Shown: positions 1 through 12,026 of the stretch, piece after piece
How the letters are laid out: the number at the start of each line of letters is the position of its first letter
How positions within the stretch are numbered: position 1 is the first letter of the stretch
NCBI GenBank assembly: GCA_028673005.1
Contig: CM054118.1
Location: 90,496,858-90,560,857 of the forward strand
Length of the DNA: 64,000 bases
Direction of reading: 5' to 3'
Source of the DNA: Tanypteryx hageni
Taxonomy: Eukaryota > Arthropoda > Insecta > Odonata > Petaluridae
The notes under the pieces: model-generated
Database searches by the model: none
What the model was told of the DNA's origin: nothing
Seen by the model: the letters and a program-made list of their open reading frames with translations, nothing else
Program-made: the position numbers and the translations under genes

Positions 1-393
1 ATTACCTCCTATACAACAATATATTATGGTATTAGCTGTTGTGTTTATGTCTACAAAAAACAGCTGTCATGAGTGTTGGGGAAAAATAATGATATCTCAG
101 AAGAATTTAAGCCTAAATCTCAAGCATTTGGACCGATAACGTTTTGTTGGCACAGAAAAAAAATAAAATGTGGTTATTCAAGATGATTCAAAGGATTTAT
201 AGAACCAAGGCAAGATTCAGAATACATCAAAGCAATAGTGACAATTCCCAATCTTTTTATATGGGAATTATGCTAAAAACTGCCTAGTAAAAATTTGAGG
301 AATGGTTTTTTCATGAGCATTTGTTTATTGCCTTATCTTTTGCAAAATGTTAAAGACAGTTGATGTATTTCATGTATTAAAAAATTAAACTTT
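1..393. other. AT-rich stretch without a recognised gene
   Basis: Every frame is broken by frequent stops. I see no splice-supported exon, inverted terminal repeat or RNA gene here. It runs directly into the tandem repeat that starts at 394. Confidence 0.5.
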
Positions 394-655
394 GAACTAT
401 TCAGTTGTATATTTTTTGTTATGGTCTAATATTACAGTAAAACAGGATGTTTAATTTTGCATCTTGTACAACAAGTTGAATTATTCAATTGTATACTTTT
501 TGTTATGGTTTAATATTACAGTAAAACCGGATGTTTAGGTTTACATAATTTTGCATCTTGTACAACAAGTTGAATTATTCAATTGTATACTTTTTGTTAT
601 GGTTTAATATTACAGTAAAACCAGATGTTTAGTTTTGCATCTTGTACAACAAGTT
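394..655. repeat. 84-bp minisatellite, three copies
   Basis: Three head-to-tail copies start at 394, 478 and 572. Copies 1 and 3 are 84 bp. Copy 2 is 94 bp because of a short extra block in its second half. Each copy carries the words TTTTTGTTATGG, AATATTACAGTAAAAC and GCATCTTGTACAACAAGTT. Copies 2 and 3 resemble each other most. No coding potential is seen. Confidence 0.9.
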
Positions 656-1059
656 ATGCAATCAGTAGGTATTAAACAATAATTAAGCATAAAATGTAAC
701 ATTTAATATGAATCATGCAGCAGATAAAGACAATACAAAAATCACAAAATGTACATTTTTGTCACAAGGACAATGTGACAATTACAAATATAGTTACATG
801 TAATTCAATAAAATGTAGTAACTGAAATAATTAAATAACTATGTTCTATGATACTGTACTAAAAAATTTTTATTGTAATATGATTTACCTTTGATAAAAT
901 CCTGTTTCTTTTGCTGATTAATACCAGGTTTAATGAAAGTTTAAGCTCTGTTATTTATTTTCTTCTGATGGATACAGCTTCCAGGGATTGCCAGCAGTCG
1001 TGATTGAGAAAGGAAAGAAGGAATTTCATTAGCATTCTAATTGCACACATGTTACTCAT

Positions 1060-1240
1060 AACCTGGGAATACTTTTTAAACTAGGAGAAATTCTGCTATG
1101 ATCAGGAATTTAACCCAAGTCTTCCACTTGTCAGTTAGATATTCTACCACTGAACTATCGTAGCAGAATAATTCTTCCATTTCTGAATGCGTGTGTTTCC
1201 TTGGTTGGGTCTGGGTTAGCCAAGCTAGTAGCAACCAGCC
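1060..1240 (-). repeat. tRNA-derived SINE copy, minus strand
   Basis: Read on the minus strand, 1165 to about 1094 has a tRNA-like layout. A 7-bp acceptor-type pairing (GCTACGA with TCATAGC, one mismatch) encloses an A-box-like D arm (TAGTTCAGTGGTAGAA) and a B-box-like GGGTTAAATTCC. The body continues leftwards past an AGCAGAATTTCTCC block. The part at 1171-1238 is the inverted partner of 1381-1450, so this copy lies head to head with the next entry. It is a pol III-type retroposon relic, not a functional tRNA, because the T arm is mutated. Confidence 0.6.
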
Positions 1241-1380
1241 TCAGTGGATGTCCTCCAAGAGATACATTGAAGAAAACCTCTCCCGCTCAAATGGTGAGAT
1301 TGCCAAGCTAGAAATTAAGATTCTGTGCAGACAGGCATAAGCTGTAAAGTTAATGAGAAAAAACTGACTTCTGTTGGGAC

Positions 1381-1600
1381 TGGTTGATACTAGCTTGGCT
1401 AGCCCAGGCCCAACTAAGAAAACACCCGCGTTCAGAAATGGTAGAATTAATCTGCTTGGAAAGGCAAGTAGAAGACTGGTTCGATTCTCGGTCATAGCAG
1501 AATTTTTTTCTCGTTTAAAAATATTCCTAACTTTGCAGCTTATGTCTGTCTGAAAAGGATCTTAAGATCACTTCATTCCATCAATTTATCTGTATAGACA
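1381..1600 (+). repeat. tRNA-derived SINE copy, plus strand
   Basis: Same family as 1060-1240 in the opposite orientation. It has a clean B box (GGTTCGATTC, near 1475), then GGTCATAGCAGAATTTTTT and a body with CAGCTTATGTCTGTCTG. The 5' half of the tRNA-like region is shortened, so the A box is poor. A related body fragment (CAGACAGGCATAA) recurs near 3362. Confidence 0.55.
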
Positions 1601-1642
1601 AGTAGGGATGTACAGAGGTTGACCATAATATAATCGTAAAGG

Positions 1643-2536
1643 CCCTCCCTATGGATTGCATAACCTTATCAAAGTGGGAAGGTTTGTGTATTCTTACGAA
1701 CCAAAGAGCTATGCCAGGAGATAATTCTCCTGGTAGGACCACCCAACCCAGAAAGGTCCGAGGGGAAGAGTCGGACTAAGAAGCAGTCTAGGGATTTTAC
1801 ACCCTCCTGTGCAAGGATAGCAGCTTGCACAGTACCTCTGTAGGTGGTGATCATGTGGATCTGAACAGCTACAGATGGGTAATCACTCTTGTGAAACTGC
1901 GATGAGGAAAGCAAGGAGAAACTACCTCATTATGTTTCCGATGATAGGACTGAAAAGCTGCAAATAGGTAAAATAGTTGCCCAATCAGCTATCCAGGTGG
2001 GGATTACCCTAGAGGATGCACAGAGGAAATGTAACATTGATAAAAAGAAAGCAAGTAGTGAGAAATTAAGAATAGGCATATGGGATGTTAGGACCATGAA
2101 TTCTGGGGGGAAACTATAGAACTCATAAAGGGAAATGAGAAATTGTCAAGTGTGAAAGAATTTGTAGAGCAGACTTCATGTATAGCAAAGCAAGGGAACT
2201 TATTTAAGAAAAAGGCAAGAAAGATAGGATGCAAAGGAATCATGAACAAAAGTGGTGAAATAGTCATGGAGCCAGATGATGTCAAGAGTGTCTGGAAAGA
2301 ATACATTGAGGTGCTGTATGAAAAGGTAAGCAAGAAAATATTGAATACAATGAAAAAGAGGATGTGGAAAAAGACCAACTAGGACCAAGTATTCTTGAGT
2401 CTTGAAAGAGCAATTTATGACATGAAAAGAAGGAAGGCTGTTGAGAGTGGTGATATACCAGTGGATGTTCTTAAGGTTTTGGGGTCGAAAGCAGTTAAGA
2501 AACCCACAAAATTCTTGAACCAAGTATATGACAGTG
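1643..2536 (+). mobile_element. RTE-type LINE copy, internally deleted and 3' truncated
   Basis: The first ~470 bp match the 5' end of the full-length element at 22970-26297 (there on the minus strand), including the block with AACCAAAGAGCTATGCC and the start of the endonuclease frame (residues like RIG-WDVRTMNSGG). Near 2130 the sequence jumps from the endonuclease N-terminus to the segment before the reverse transcriptase palm, then continues to about 2536. The jump is at shared AAATGAGAA-type sequence. Several stops and frameshifts make it non-coding. Confidence 0.85.
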
Positions 2537-3019
2537 GCAAATTATGCAATTCATTCCAGGCAAGTGTATGTGTGAAAATTATTTGTATAGATCTCCATTT
2601 AATGGGCCACTCAACTGTGTGTGTGTGTGAATATAACTTGTATTCTTTCATTTGGAATTGTTAGTTCTTTCTCCATTAGAATATAATAAAAGATTTTTGC
2701 CTTCCTGCTGTTCAACAATGCTACTGCTTTGAAATTAATTTATAAGTTGAATTAACTGTTAATGAATATGCATTATGTATGCAATAGAAAATGACAATAT
2801 GAAATATATATTAACATTGGTATATCTAAACAAAATTAATAGAAAAAACAAATAAATGAATAAAATACAAACATTGACAATAAGTATTGTTTTGTCAAAA
2901 TCAATATTTAATAAAATTGAAGCATTAAGCATGTTAACTGTTCCTTTGAAAGGATAAGAGAGATTGATAGTAATTTCGCTTGAATAAGGAGAGTAAGCGC
3001 GAATTTTATATTGTTTGGG

Positions 3020-3196
3020 GAAGATCGTTTACAAAGGATGATCTGAGAAGGCAAAATTAGTAGAGGAAGAGGGAGAAAATGAATAGGAATATTAGAATAT
3101 AGTACTTATGAAGGTATAAAAGAGGCTTCTGGGGAGATAGAGATGGAGGCAGCGATTCAGCTATAACCTGTCTTTGGACAGCAGCATGATAATGAA
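3020..3196 (+). mobile_element. 3' end fragment of the same RTE LINE
   Basis: It matches the last ~170 bp of the 22970-26297 element, including the GGCAGCGATTCAG and ACCTGTCTTTGGACAG blocks, and ends in a degenerate ATGATAATGA tail where the full copy has (ATG)n. Only the 3' tip remains, as expected from 5' truncation at integration. Confidence 0.85.
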
Positions 3197-3419
3197 TCGT
3201 GTAGGAATGTATTTGCTTTGAAATCAGAAAAGAGCATCAGGAGTTTATTATAGTATTTACTAAAACAACATTATTTTACCTTTTATTGTGGTATCTCTGT
3301 TCTTTAGCTCCACTTTAAACATCTTGATTTCGATGGAATATAGCGATCTGAAGATCCTATGCAGACAGGCATAAACTGTAATATTGGGAATATTTTTGAA
3401 AAAATTAAGTTTTGTATAA

Positions 3420-3900
3420 ATCTTATATACAAAATGTTAGTTGAAATCCCTTCAGCTAATTCCTTCCAAATCCATAATTACTGAAAGTTTAATTCATAAT
3501 TTGGCACCCCTATTTTTCTAATCTGGTCCAAATTATGGTTTTGTATATATGTGTACATTATAAATATTAAATCTGGTTAAAATTGATGTGGACAGTTCAA
3601 CACAAATACACGTAAAAAGAATTTTTGTATTCCTTGGATTGTGGTAGCCCTGCTCACTATATCTATACTAAACATCTTGATTTTGTTTTTATGTTGCGTG
3701 TGTGACCTTCTTACAAAATTTCGTTGAAATCGGCCTAATTCCTTCCCAATTCATAATTACCAAAAAGTTTTATTTTGCATTTGTGGCACCCCTGCTGAGT
3801 TGATCCGGTTTACATGTCGTTTTGGTCTTGTATTTATGAGAAGATTCTACGCACCAAATTTGTTTGAAATCAGCCAGTTCTTCCCTGATATATGGGTATG
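3420..3900. repeat. Degenerate tandem repeat
   Basis: Blocks around 3425-3550, 3712-3830 and 3848-3895 share the order TTGAAATC, CTAATTCCTTCC, CATAATTAC, TGGCACCCCT, with spacing of roughly 290 and 130 bp. No terminal repeats or coding frame were found, so the origin is unknown. Confidence 0.5.
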
Positions 3901-4249
3901 TATGGACAGACCACAAAGATAATAGTTCTTTCCAGCAATGACAAAAAGCACTAAAAATGTAGGTAATCTTACAGGAAAATAGAAGCTAGGAGTGGCAAGT
4001 GCATCCAATTATTTATTTACTGAGAGATTATTTAGAGATTTTTAAAAAAGTAAAATTGGGAAAGGTAAATATTCCATAATCATGTATAATGTAGAGTTGC
4101 AGCAGGTTTTAATAAATACATGCTTCAATGTGGTGATGTGGCATCAGGTATTCACAGAACTACAGTCAATTTGAGAATAAGTTCAAATGTGAGTGGGTAC
4201 TTAGAACAATACATATTTCAGCCAGTATTCTTGCTATGAATGAACATTT

Positions 4250-4745
4250 GTTAAGCTTAAAAATATGTACCACCAAAACCAGGTAGTATGTAGCCAAGTT
4301 GTGGACTCTGTGATAGTGATGGAAGTTTTATTCTTAATGTTCAAATGTCTATTGAAAAAACAAGAAAACCAACCAATATAAACAAATAGGTCAATAAGAA
4401 AGTTGTGCTAGATTTGGTACAAGGAGTGGGTATGGTAATAAAGAATATCATTTGCAACAACGTCTCTTAGAAGAAATTTTTAGTGTTTGTAAAAATTGCT
4501 AGCTAGGTTAGGAAGAATGTACCCAATGAATAAATTTTGGCCAAGAGATAACTCTTACATTTCAGAATATGCGATGGTTGTCTTACTTTCCAAAAAGGAA
4601 TGATGTTGCTCAACTTTTGGGCACAATGTACAAGCAACAAAGCAATTATGGAAAGATAGAAGTAACTTTTGCTTACAACAACAAAACCGGAAGACATTAG
4701 ATCAAATGACATGTTACTCTTGGAAACAAAAAAATCTAGTCAATG
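4250..4745 (+). pseudogene. Decayed piggyBac-like transposase fragment
   Basis: Translating and switching frames gives piggyBac-family landmarks in order: YVPPKPG, VVLDLVQGVG, then WLSYFPKRNDVAQLLGTMYK, which resembles the conserved strand before the last part of the catalytic core. Stops and frameshifts occur throughout. Neither end of the parent element was located. The stretches on both sides (3900-4250 and 4745-5680) show no further feature I can support. Confidence 0.5.
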
Positions 4746-5687
4746 GTCAATGGTGATTTTCTATGGCATATTGCATATAACAACTTTGAGTATAATGTGT
4801 CAGTTAATGCTTCTGATAATTGGCAAAATCTGCTAATGGAAGGTTTATTGATATGTATTGGTCAAAAGACAGGCAGCATTGTTGAATGATAGCATTCTAC
4901 CATAAATGGGATGAAAGCCATGGTGCATTTTATCGAGAAAATAGTTGCATAGTTTTCTCCTCCATGTATATTAAACTTAAAACAAGAACACTAAGAATCA
5001 CATGTGCCAGGAGATTAGTTATGTGGTCTGCTGGTATTTTAGAAGATTTATTAAATGGAAACAATTTTTATAAATGACTTCATTGCAACAATCAATATCA
5101 AAGTGGAAATAAAATATTGTTGAGTTTTCTAGTGCAGATTGAGGATGTATAGTAAAACCAATAAATATATGTAATTGATATTATTACTAAAGAAGTGCAG
5201 CAAACCCTTGCCATTAATGATACGTTCCAGATGCACAAAACTTTCTGTATTTGTAATATCATTAATTATCATTCTCTAGAAACATCAAAACATATATCAT
5301 GTTCATAAACATGTGCCTTGATCTTCTTGAGAGTGGATTAACTGAACAACTTTTAGTCACCATATTTATCGTGTAGTTTTTGTATACAATGTAAAGCTTA
5401 TTCTCAGGCTTTTGTAATAAAAATACCACCAATTACGTTTTGTTGTTTTTCACCAGAAGTAACAGTAAGAATGCAACACTGCTGACTGATTTTTTGCTTA
5501 ATGACCAAATGCTTAAACACTATTTTTTCATAAGAAAGACCACCTCGTTTTTCATTGTTATATATATATGTTTCTCTCGATTTTGTAATAAACCAAAGCA
5601 TACCCTGTAATCTTATTTTCTTTCATTATAAATAAGAGAAAAAGTAAAACTCGACGCATGATCGGTGAATCGTCATGAGATGTTTAA

Positions 5688-5999
5688 CCCTCTTAGTGCC
5701 ACGGGCCGATATATCGGCTTTTGCTCCTCGGGTGAAAAGTGCCGCGAGCCGATATATCGACTCAAGCGTAGACCATAATTAATTAATTTGTGATGTTAAT
5801 AATTACATTTATCCTTCATGTGATGTGTCAGAATTTAATCACCAACAATTAATCCATTTTTAGTTAATTAAAAAAAACGTTAAATTCATATCTAAAAAAA
5901 TAACTTCCTATTGTTTGTTTTCCCAAGGTGTTACAAAATTCTAAAATTCATGCTTGCACTTTTCGCTAGCACCACCAAAATTTGGTGGCACTAAGAGGG
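5688..5999. mobile_element. piggyBac-type MITE with TTAA target duplication
   Basis: The 312-bp element starts CCCTCTTAGTGCCA and ends TGGCACTAAGAGGG. It is flanked by TTAA at 5684-5687 and 6000-6003, the hallmark target site of piggyBac elements. Inside the left end are two copies of the palindromic word CCGATATATCG (5705-5718 and 5748-5760), a possible subterminal transposase site. It has no coding capacity. Confidence 0.85.
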
Positions 6000-6649
6000 T
6001 TAAATTAAGACAGGCTGCCACATATAATCAGTTGAAATCATGATTGGCGAGTGTTTGATAAGAAAATGAAATTTTAACCCATAGATCTATTGAATTTGAC
6101 TGGTAAGTAACTGCATAAAATGACTAGTAGTTGGAGTTATTCTCGTAAATCTTAAGAATATAACCTATAGTTGTATCCTAAAATGAAAGTAATTAAAAAC
6201 TTTCAATTATAGTGAAACAATCTTTGAATAAATTGCTTGGAGAATAACTTACTTCTTTGGTCACTAAATGTAGATTATACACAGTTACAACAAGAAAACA
6301 CTAATTGCATTTCATTAATGATTCAGCATGAATATCAACAATAAAGGAAAATAATAACTTCTGCATGCCATAGTTAAATTAACATGCATTTTGTAGGTTT
6401 TGATGCTATGCATCACCTGGTTGTGATGCTGTTGAAACCTAGGTATAACAAAAATGATATTTTGAAGCCCTATGGTTAAGTATGACAAAGACAAAGCCTA
6501 ATAACTATAAAAGTTAAAAAAGAAGTACACAAATACACCGGTGTAGGGGAAATTACGCCACTCCAGGGACCGAACTCAATTTCTAGGTAGTACATCTGTT
6601 AATAAAACAAAGTTATTATTTTCTGTTTATTTTATTATGGATCAACATC

Positions 6650-7790
6650 CCCATAACTTTTTTGAATATCGTAGGTATTATATCAGTCATCATTACTCGC
6701 TTCAACAATGTCCTCACTCGCCCTATCTTTATCACTCCAAACTTTGTCCATAGACATCAATAAACATCTTTACTTCCATCCATGGCATTGGATAAGCAGC
6801 ACTTCTTAAATGTGTTCACTATTATTTCTGTATTTATCTGTTGCTATGATGCCTTGATCAATTGGCAGAGCATTGCAATAGTAGGGTTCTTTTTCACTGG
6901 TAATATAAACCCTTTAAATTATCTTTAAAAAGCTTGTTGACAGCAACATGGAGAACTTGAGGCTGTGATGTCATTCTTCCAGGTATTATTTCAAGCTTAA
7001 TGAATCTTTAACTTTAGCAATGTCCTTTGAATGCATCATGTACAAGCATCCCTGTTTTTCTTAATAGTTCTCTTGGTTTTCTATTCCAGAGAATGTGTAA
7101 CCAGTCTTTCGTAAATTCTTTTGTCACCCATCCATTTTTATGGCATTTCATTATTCCAAAACGCGTTTGTTACTTGGTTTTAGGATAACGTGCTAATTTT
7201 GCTCCATCTACCAAACAGTCAACATTACTGCAACTGACATTTTTTCATTACCTGTCATTATTATCACAGATTTTGCTCCTTTTACATTGACAGTGTAATT
7301 AGATGGCATGTTGGAAAAATTGTAGTTTTATCAGCATTGCATATTTGATTCAAAAGGTAATTGTTGGTTTTTCTAATTCCAATTGCTTGTTTTTGATAGG
7401 CAAGACGTTTCTCACAACATATTTGGTGTATAATTTGAACACATCCATTATAGGTATACTGGTTTGTTCGTTCATTGTAATGGCTTGTTACAAATTTTTG
7501 AGGAAAAAACTGTTTTTAGATGTATTTTTAAAAATTAATACTACTTTCTCTGTTCTACTATCCATTTTTCACTTTCTCGTCTATTTGTGGCCATTTTGGA
7601 CTAATCTTATGAAGACTACGTTTCTTTTCTCACCTTCAGTTTTTCCATGTGTTTTTTTTACTCACGGATCATTTTTTCTATGGGACATGGACCGAAAGGA
7701 TGTTCTGGTGCTCGGTTTCTGTGCGTTTTTGCATAACGAATCACCTGAAGCTTATCAGTAATGGTGTGGTCATGTCTTTTCCATCTTGTA
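6650..7790 (-). pseudogene. Decayed pogo/Tigger-like (DDE_1) transposase
   Basis: The minus strand gives, in order and across several frames: N-terminal material with SIPIMDVFKLY, then ICNADKTTIFSNMPSNYTVN, KGAKSVIIMTG, KMDG, an RGMLVLDAF-like segment (here KQGCLYMMHSKD), the MTSQPQVLHVAVNKLFKDNL segment, and an acidic C-terminal tail near 6720. These match the pogo/Tigger order. The third block corresponds to the first catalytic aspartate region (NADET in intact relatives; K here). Stops and frameshifts are frequent, so it is inactive. Confidence 0.7.
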
Positions 7791-8435
7791 GCCATTGCAA
7801 TCTCAAGCGATGAATGGACATGTTATGTTATCCAATCCCCGACTAACACAAATTCGACCAACACGATTTTTAAAGTAGGGCCGGTTTTCGACTAACATAA
7901 TGGGTCGTTAAGTTTAACACAATTTCTCCATGATTTTTCTACAATCGTGAAAAAGGTCTAGAAAACAGAAACACTTGAGCCTTGCTCTTCATTAATTGCA
8001 GATGACAATGAGCCCATTATCGTAACATCTGATCCTGAGGATGAATTTGACAATTTCTATGAGTCTGATGCAAAAGACGAGGGATTTCATGGTTTTTAAA
8101 CCGCAATGTAGAAAAATACCATTCTTTAATGTTTTAAAAATTTCCTTTGACCGTTTTTGTAATTTTCTATAACTCATCTGTTGTTATCTTTTGAAAAATT
8201 ATTTCATGTGTTAAAACAAAAATGTTAATTCTTAGTTATTTGTTGGGTACTTAGTACCTCTGCAGCGCCCCAAGGGGCGAGATATGAAACTACAAGGCAC
8301 TGAATGTGGCGAGATTTGGAATTATGTGGAGCAGTACTCCATTGGGACTCGGATGGGCCAAGGAAGGGAAACTTGAACATGAAGGAACATTTTTATGCAT
8401 CCCCACCGGGTTGAGTATGTTGGTGGAAGTGTTTT

Positions 8436-8726
8436 TCATTCCTCCTCAAGTTCACTGTGTTTAGAGGCATCTCCATTTAAATAAAAAAGAAGGGATACCA
8501 TTAAAAATGATATTTTTATAATGGTATAAATACACGGCCTTGGGTGCCGCATTAACCACAAAGTACCTTTTCTTATATCACGTCTTCCTCCAGACGTCAA
8601 AGAAAATTTTCCTTGACAGATTTCACATAAAACATATTCGTCTGGTTTAGATGTTTTCACATATGGATATTCTTTCATCAATTCATCCGTTAATTTGCAA
8701 TCCCGTCGTTTTCTTGTTAAAGACAT
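8436..8726 (-). pseudogene. BED-type zinc-finger fragment of a hAT element
   Basis: A 96-codon frame starts MSLTRKRRDCKLTDELMKEY and has a CEICQGKFSLTSGGRRDI segment, the first half of a BED zinc finger as found at the N-terminus of hAT transposases. The expected His pair is lost because the frame diverges after GGRRDI. No catalytic core follows on this strand. The flank 7800-8430 holds nothing else I can name. Confidence 0.5.
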
Positions 8727-8960
8727 GGGTGATTATTAATGTTCTAAGAAAATGCACATTTTCAAATTTAATTAATATAATATAAAATTATTTAAAAAAT
8801 GTTATCAACATTCAAAATAAAGTAAATTTATCAACTTTTTTATGATGTAAACATTTTAGGTTATCTTCCTCATGGGAAAATAGGTTAACTATTATATGTA
8901 CTTACCAAAAACGAAAAACAACTTTTAATATAATTGATATAATAAATATCGTATACATTA

Positions 8961-10760
8961 TGGTGACCATATTTCAAAAAGGCGAAAACGGGACATTACT
9001 CAAAATTTACGCAAAAACGGGACAATTTTCGCAAGATTTTTTAAAACGGAATTTTGGTTTATTTCAATTAAGAATTGGAACTATTCTGGAGGCAGGAAAA
9101 ACATCGCCACATTAAAAAAATATTAAGTTAATGATGTGTGGAGTTAAAATATTAAATTTACTTGGTCAAATACCATATATTCAATTATTACCAACTACGA
9201 ATGTAAGTAGGGTTGCCAACAGTGTCGTTTTGACCTGGTGACTCCGAGTCTAGAGATCTGTATCCGGGCTTGGTATAATATATTCAGTTCAGCGAGTTTT
9301 TCTAGACTACTAAAGAAATAAAATACAATATGAAATTTTGGAGAAAATTTTCACTTTTCCGATTCATTGATGTAAGAAGAGATAAACTGATGCGGGTAAC
9401 ACATGACTTTCTCCATATTTATATGGCAAATTACATGTTGTTAGCTCTGGGATCGTTGTGAATATTTACTTCCGGTTGATAATTAAGAAAATAAAAAGGA
9501 GCGTTACTAAGTAAGACGTAACTAAGCGTCAATTGTTAACAATACTCTTCGGTAGGTGGCGTGGTGGTGGCAGCTAAAAATATAAGATATCTCTTAAACA
9601 ATGCATTATATGGAAAAATGTACCAAACAAAGGTTGTAGAAAATAAAATTTCCTCCAACTTTTATTCTATTACATTTTTACATTTATCAAATATTAAAGC
9701 AAATATTTCAAAATAACGGATGTGACAAGGGTAAACACCCACTTCCGGTCGACTGATTTTTACCAAAAACTAATCAGATCTTCTAACTTTTATAGAAATG
9801 TTGAATATAAAATTTTACGTTACCTGATTAATAGTTTTTGAGTTATAGCTCCCACAAAAATCTATCACATACAGACAGACAGACATCATCGAGAAAATAG
9901 TCAAAACGTGTTCAGGGGACCTTAAAACATGTATTTCCGTTGAAATCTCGAATTCGATTTTTTTCATGAAAACAATACTTTCTCTATACTTCGTATATGG
10001 AGAAAGTAAAAACGGCCGACACGTAAATTGTAATTCAATGAAACAAGTCGTTCAAAAGCATAATCCCAACTGGGGCTCAATAGAAATTTAGCTTAACAAT
10101 CCTGAAATATAGGTGGATGAACAACAAATCAATTTGCTTTTTAAATATTTATTAAGTTTTATTTGCAATTAATTTGCAGCTGATGATGAAGGAGTTGGTT
10201 TTGAAGCTGGTATGAGAGTTGATAATTCATCCTCTTGCGCAGACGTTTTGTACTATTTATTTATTTATTGGAGTAATTTGGGATTGTTTGAAAGCAAATT
10301 GTAAAAGTCGTTGAACGAAAGTTCTCGAAAATGAGGTTTTTTCACTATCACTACTTCGATTTTTCCAACGAGAAAATGGTTATTTTCGTCTGTCCGCAGA
10401 GCATTTGCGATAGAAAACGCTTTATACAACTGAGCTTGTGCCGGAAATAGCTAAAGTAAATTCCAAAATCATTTGAATATTTTTAACGAAATTATTTCAC
10501 CTTGCACAGTTTCTGTTCAAGTCGGTTTCCATTCGACAATTTTGCTTTTACTGATATTCGTAACATGGTTGTATTAATCGAAAAGCTCGTTTTAGTCTAT
10601 AACTTCCATGATATGTGTAGGATTAATTTTTCGTGTAACTTTGTAGGTATATTAAATGATGATGACTGTCGGAAAAAACGGGAAAACGGCGTCCCGTTTT
10701 AACTTTATCCGGACAACGGGACACTTAACTAAAAAACGGGACGATCCCGTAGTATACATC
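8961..10760 (-). mobile_element. Probable hAT remnant split by a foldback arm
   Basis: The left part begins near GGTGACCATATTTC and repeats AACGGGACA. The right part (10670-10760) repeats the same CGGGAC/GTCCCG words, which looks like degraded hAT subterminal sequence. Between them, on the minus strand at about 10450-10290, a hAT dimerisation-like tail can be read (FSIANALRTDENNHFLVGKI, then ELSFNDFYNLLSNNPKLLQ). The 9497-10010 arm sits inside it. No 8-bp target duplication was identified, so the borders are approximate. Confidence 0.4.
9497..10010 (+). repeat. Foldback-type repeat, arm 1 (514 bp)
   Basis: It starts AGGAGCGTTACTAAG and ends in a small hairpin (TTTCTCTATAC ... GTATATGGAGAAA). 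It is a near-identical inverted copy of 15337-15845, with only about a dozen differences visible. The same unit also builds the element at 22877-26854 and the partial copies at 58370-59039. No coding frame was found. Confidence 0.9.
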
Positions 10761-11309
10761 TACATATCATATTTAGGTTTGCTAACCTCCGGCTTTGGGG
10801 CCGGAGATCTGCGGGTCATCGCCATAATCTCCGGTCGAGTAGCTCAACTCTCCGGTTAACTTTCGATTATAGTTGGAAATCATTTTTTAAATGTTTTTGC
10901 GTTTTAAAAATTATGTGAATTGAAATATTTTTCGCCTTAATTTTGTTTGAATTTTGTTTTATTTCTCTAGAGATTTTCCCGCAATTCTTATAATCAAGTT
11001 CTCGTCTTCTCCCGATATTTTCATAACTTTTGTTTTATCTATATTTACTTTCTACAAAAATCACAAACTTATTGCGTATTTTTTGCTCGTACATACTGCT
11101 TTATTTCTGGATCGGCAATATAAAACAACTACGACTGTGAGGCGCTGCAAAATATGTGAAACTCACTAGAGGAATTATGGAATAGTGTCCTTAATTTTTA
11201 CCGTTTTTTCTTCATTATTACTATTTCTTGGATATGGATATTTGATACATCTACATGTTATCCTGCAATTCACCTAATTGGTGGATGGCAGGGGGTGCAA
11301 TGCACCATA

Positions 11310-11705
11310 ACCTACCTAAAGATTGTCTATCCCTACAACCTCCTCTTTTAGACATTCCGATCTATATTTTTTCAGAAGCCGCAACCTTGACTTCAATATA
11401 CGATCCTCCAGTGGTACCCAGTCCAAATCCCTCAATAATGAGGTGACGCTTTCCTTATGTTCGTACTTTTGTTTTACGAATCTGGCTGCTCTGCGCTGAA
11501 CTCTTTCTAGTTGAATTATATGTCCCTTCTCGTACGGATCCCATATGCATGAGGCGTATTCCACTTGTGGTCTAACCAGTGATAAGTAACATGTTTCGCG
11601 TACTTTTTCTGTAGTGTTCCGTACTATTCTACCTATGAAAGCCAGTTTCTTGTTGGCCGCGCCTATAACTCGACGAATGTGCATGTCCCACGAAAGATCT
11701 CGACA
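11310..11705 (-). pseudogene. CR1/jockey-like LINE fragment, C-terminal RT region
   Basis: An open frame of about 125 codons reads DLSWDMHIRRVIGAANKKLA, then CYLSLVRPQVEYAS, CIWDP, LERVQRRAARFV and LRDLDWVPLEDR. These are the conserved blocks downstream of the reverse transcriptase palm in CR1/jockey-type LINEs. The copy stops abruptly near 11705 (5' truncated). It lies within hAT-A, so it is an insertion or was captured. Confidence 0.85.
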
Positions 11706-11819
11706 CTTTTGCCTAAACTTTTAAAATGGAGCCATAAAAGAAAAAGTGTAAAAAAAACATCAAGTAATGATAGTGATGATATAGAAAAAAAGAGAATTTA
11801 AAAGATATATACTCATTTT

Positions 11820-11995
11820 GGCGATAATTAGTTGCTGGAATGTAGTTATAAAAACTGGTTGAAGAAGAAAGATGATTATACTGCTTGATGCAGTAAGTGT
11901 AAAATAACATTTACTATACGTCATGATGGAGAGAGGGCAGTTATAAAACATACAGCTAGTAAAACCCATCTTGCAAAATCAAATGATGAGCCAGT
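11820..11995 (+). pseudogene. Remnant BED zinc finger of hAT-A
   Basis: The plus strand reads WLKKKDDYTA, a stop, then CSKCKITFTIRHDGERAV and IKHTASKTHLA. This is a BED finger with its Cys pair and downstream His residues, interrupted by a stop. It lines up with the hAT-A transposase body that resumes at 14697. Confidence 0.6.
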
Positions 11996-12026
11996 TTCTT
12001 CTTCCTAAGTCGATTACTAATGAGTA

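Noticed and set aside
1430..1500. Functional tRNA gene
   Set aside because: The B box is good but the D arm and acceptor stem cannot fold; it is a SINE head.
2143..2664. Two short plus-strand frames as small genes
   Set aside because: They are pieces of the deleted RTE copy.
7303..7761. 152-codon plus-strand frame with hydrophobic runs that looks like a membrane protein
   Set aside because: The opposite strand carries a recognisable pogo/Tigger relic across the same bases; the frame is its shadow in AT-rich DNA.
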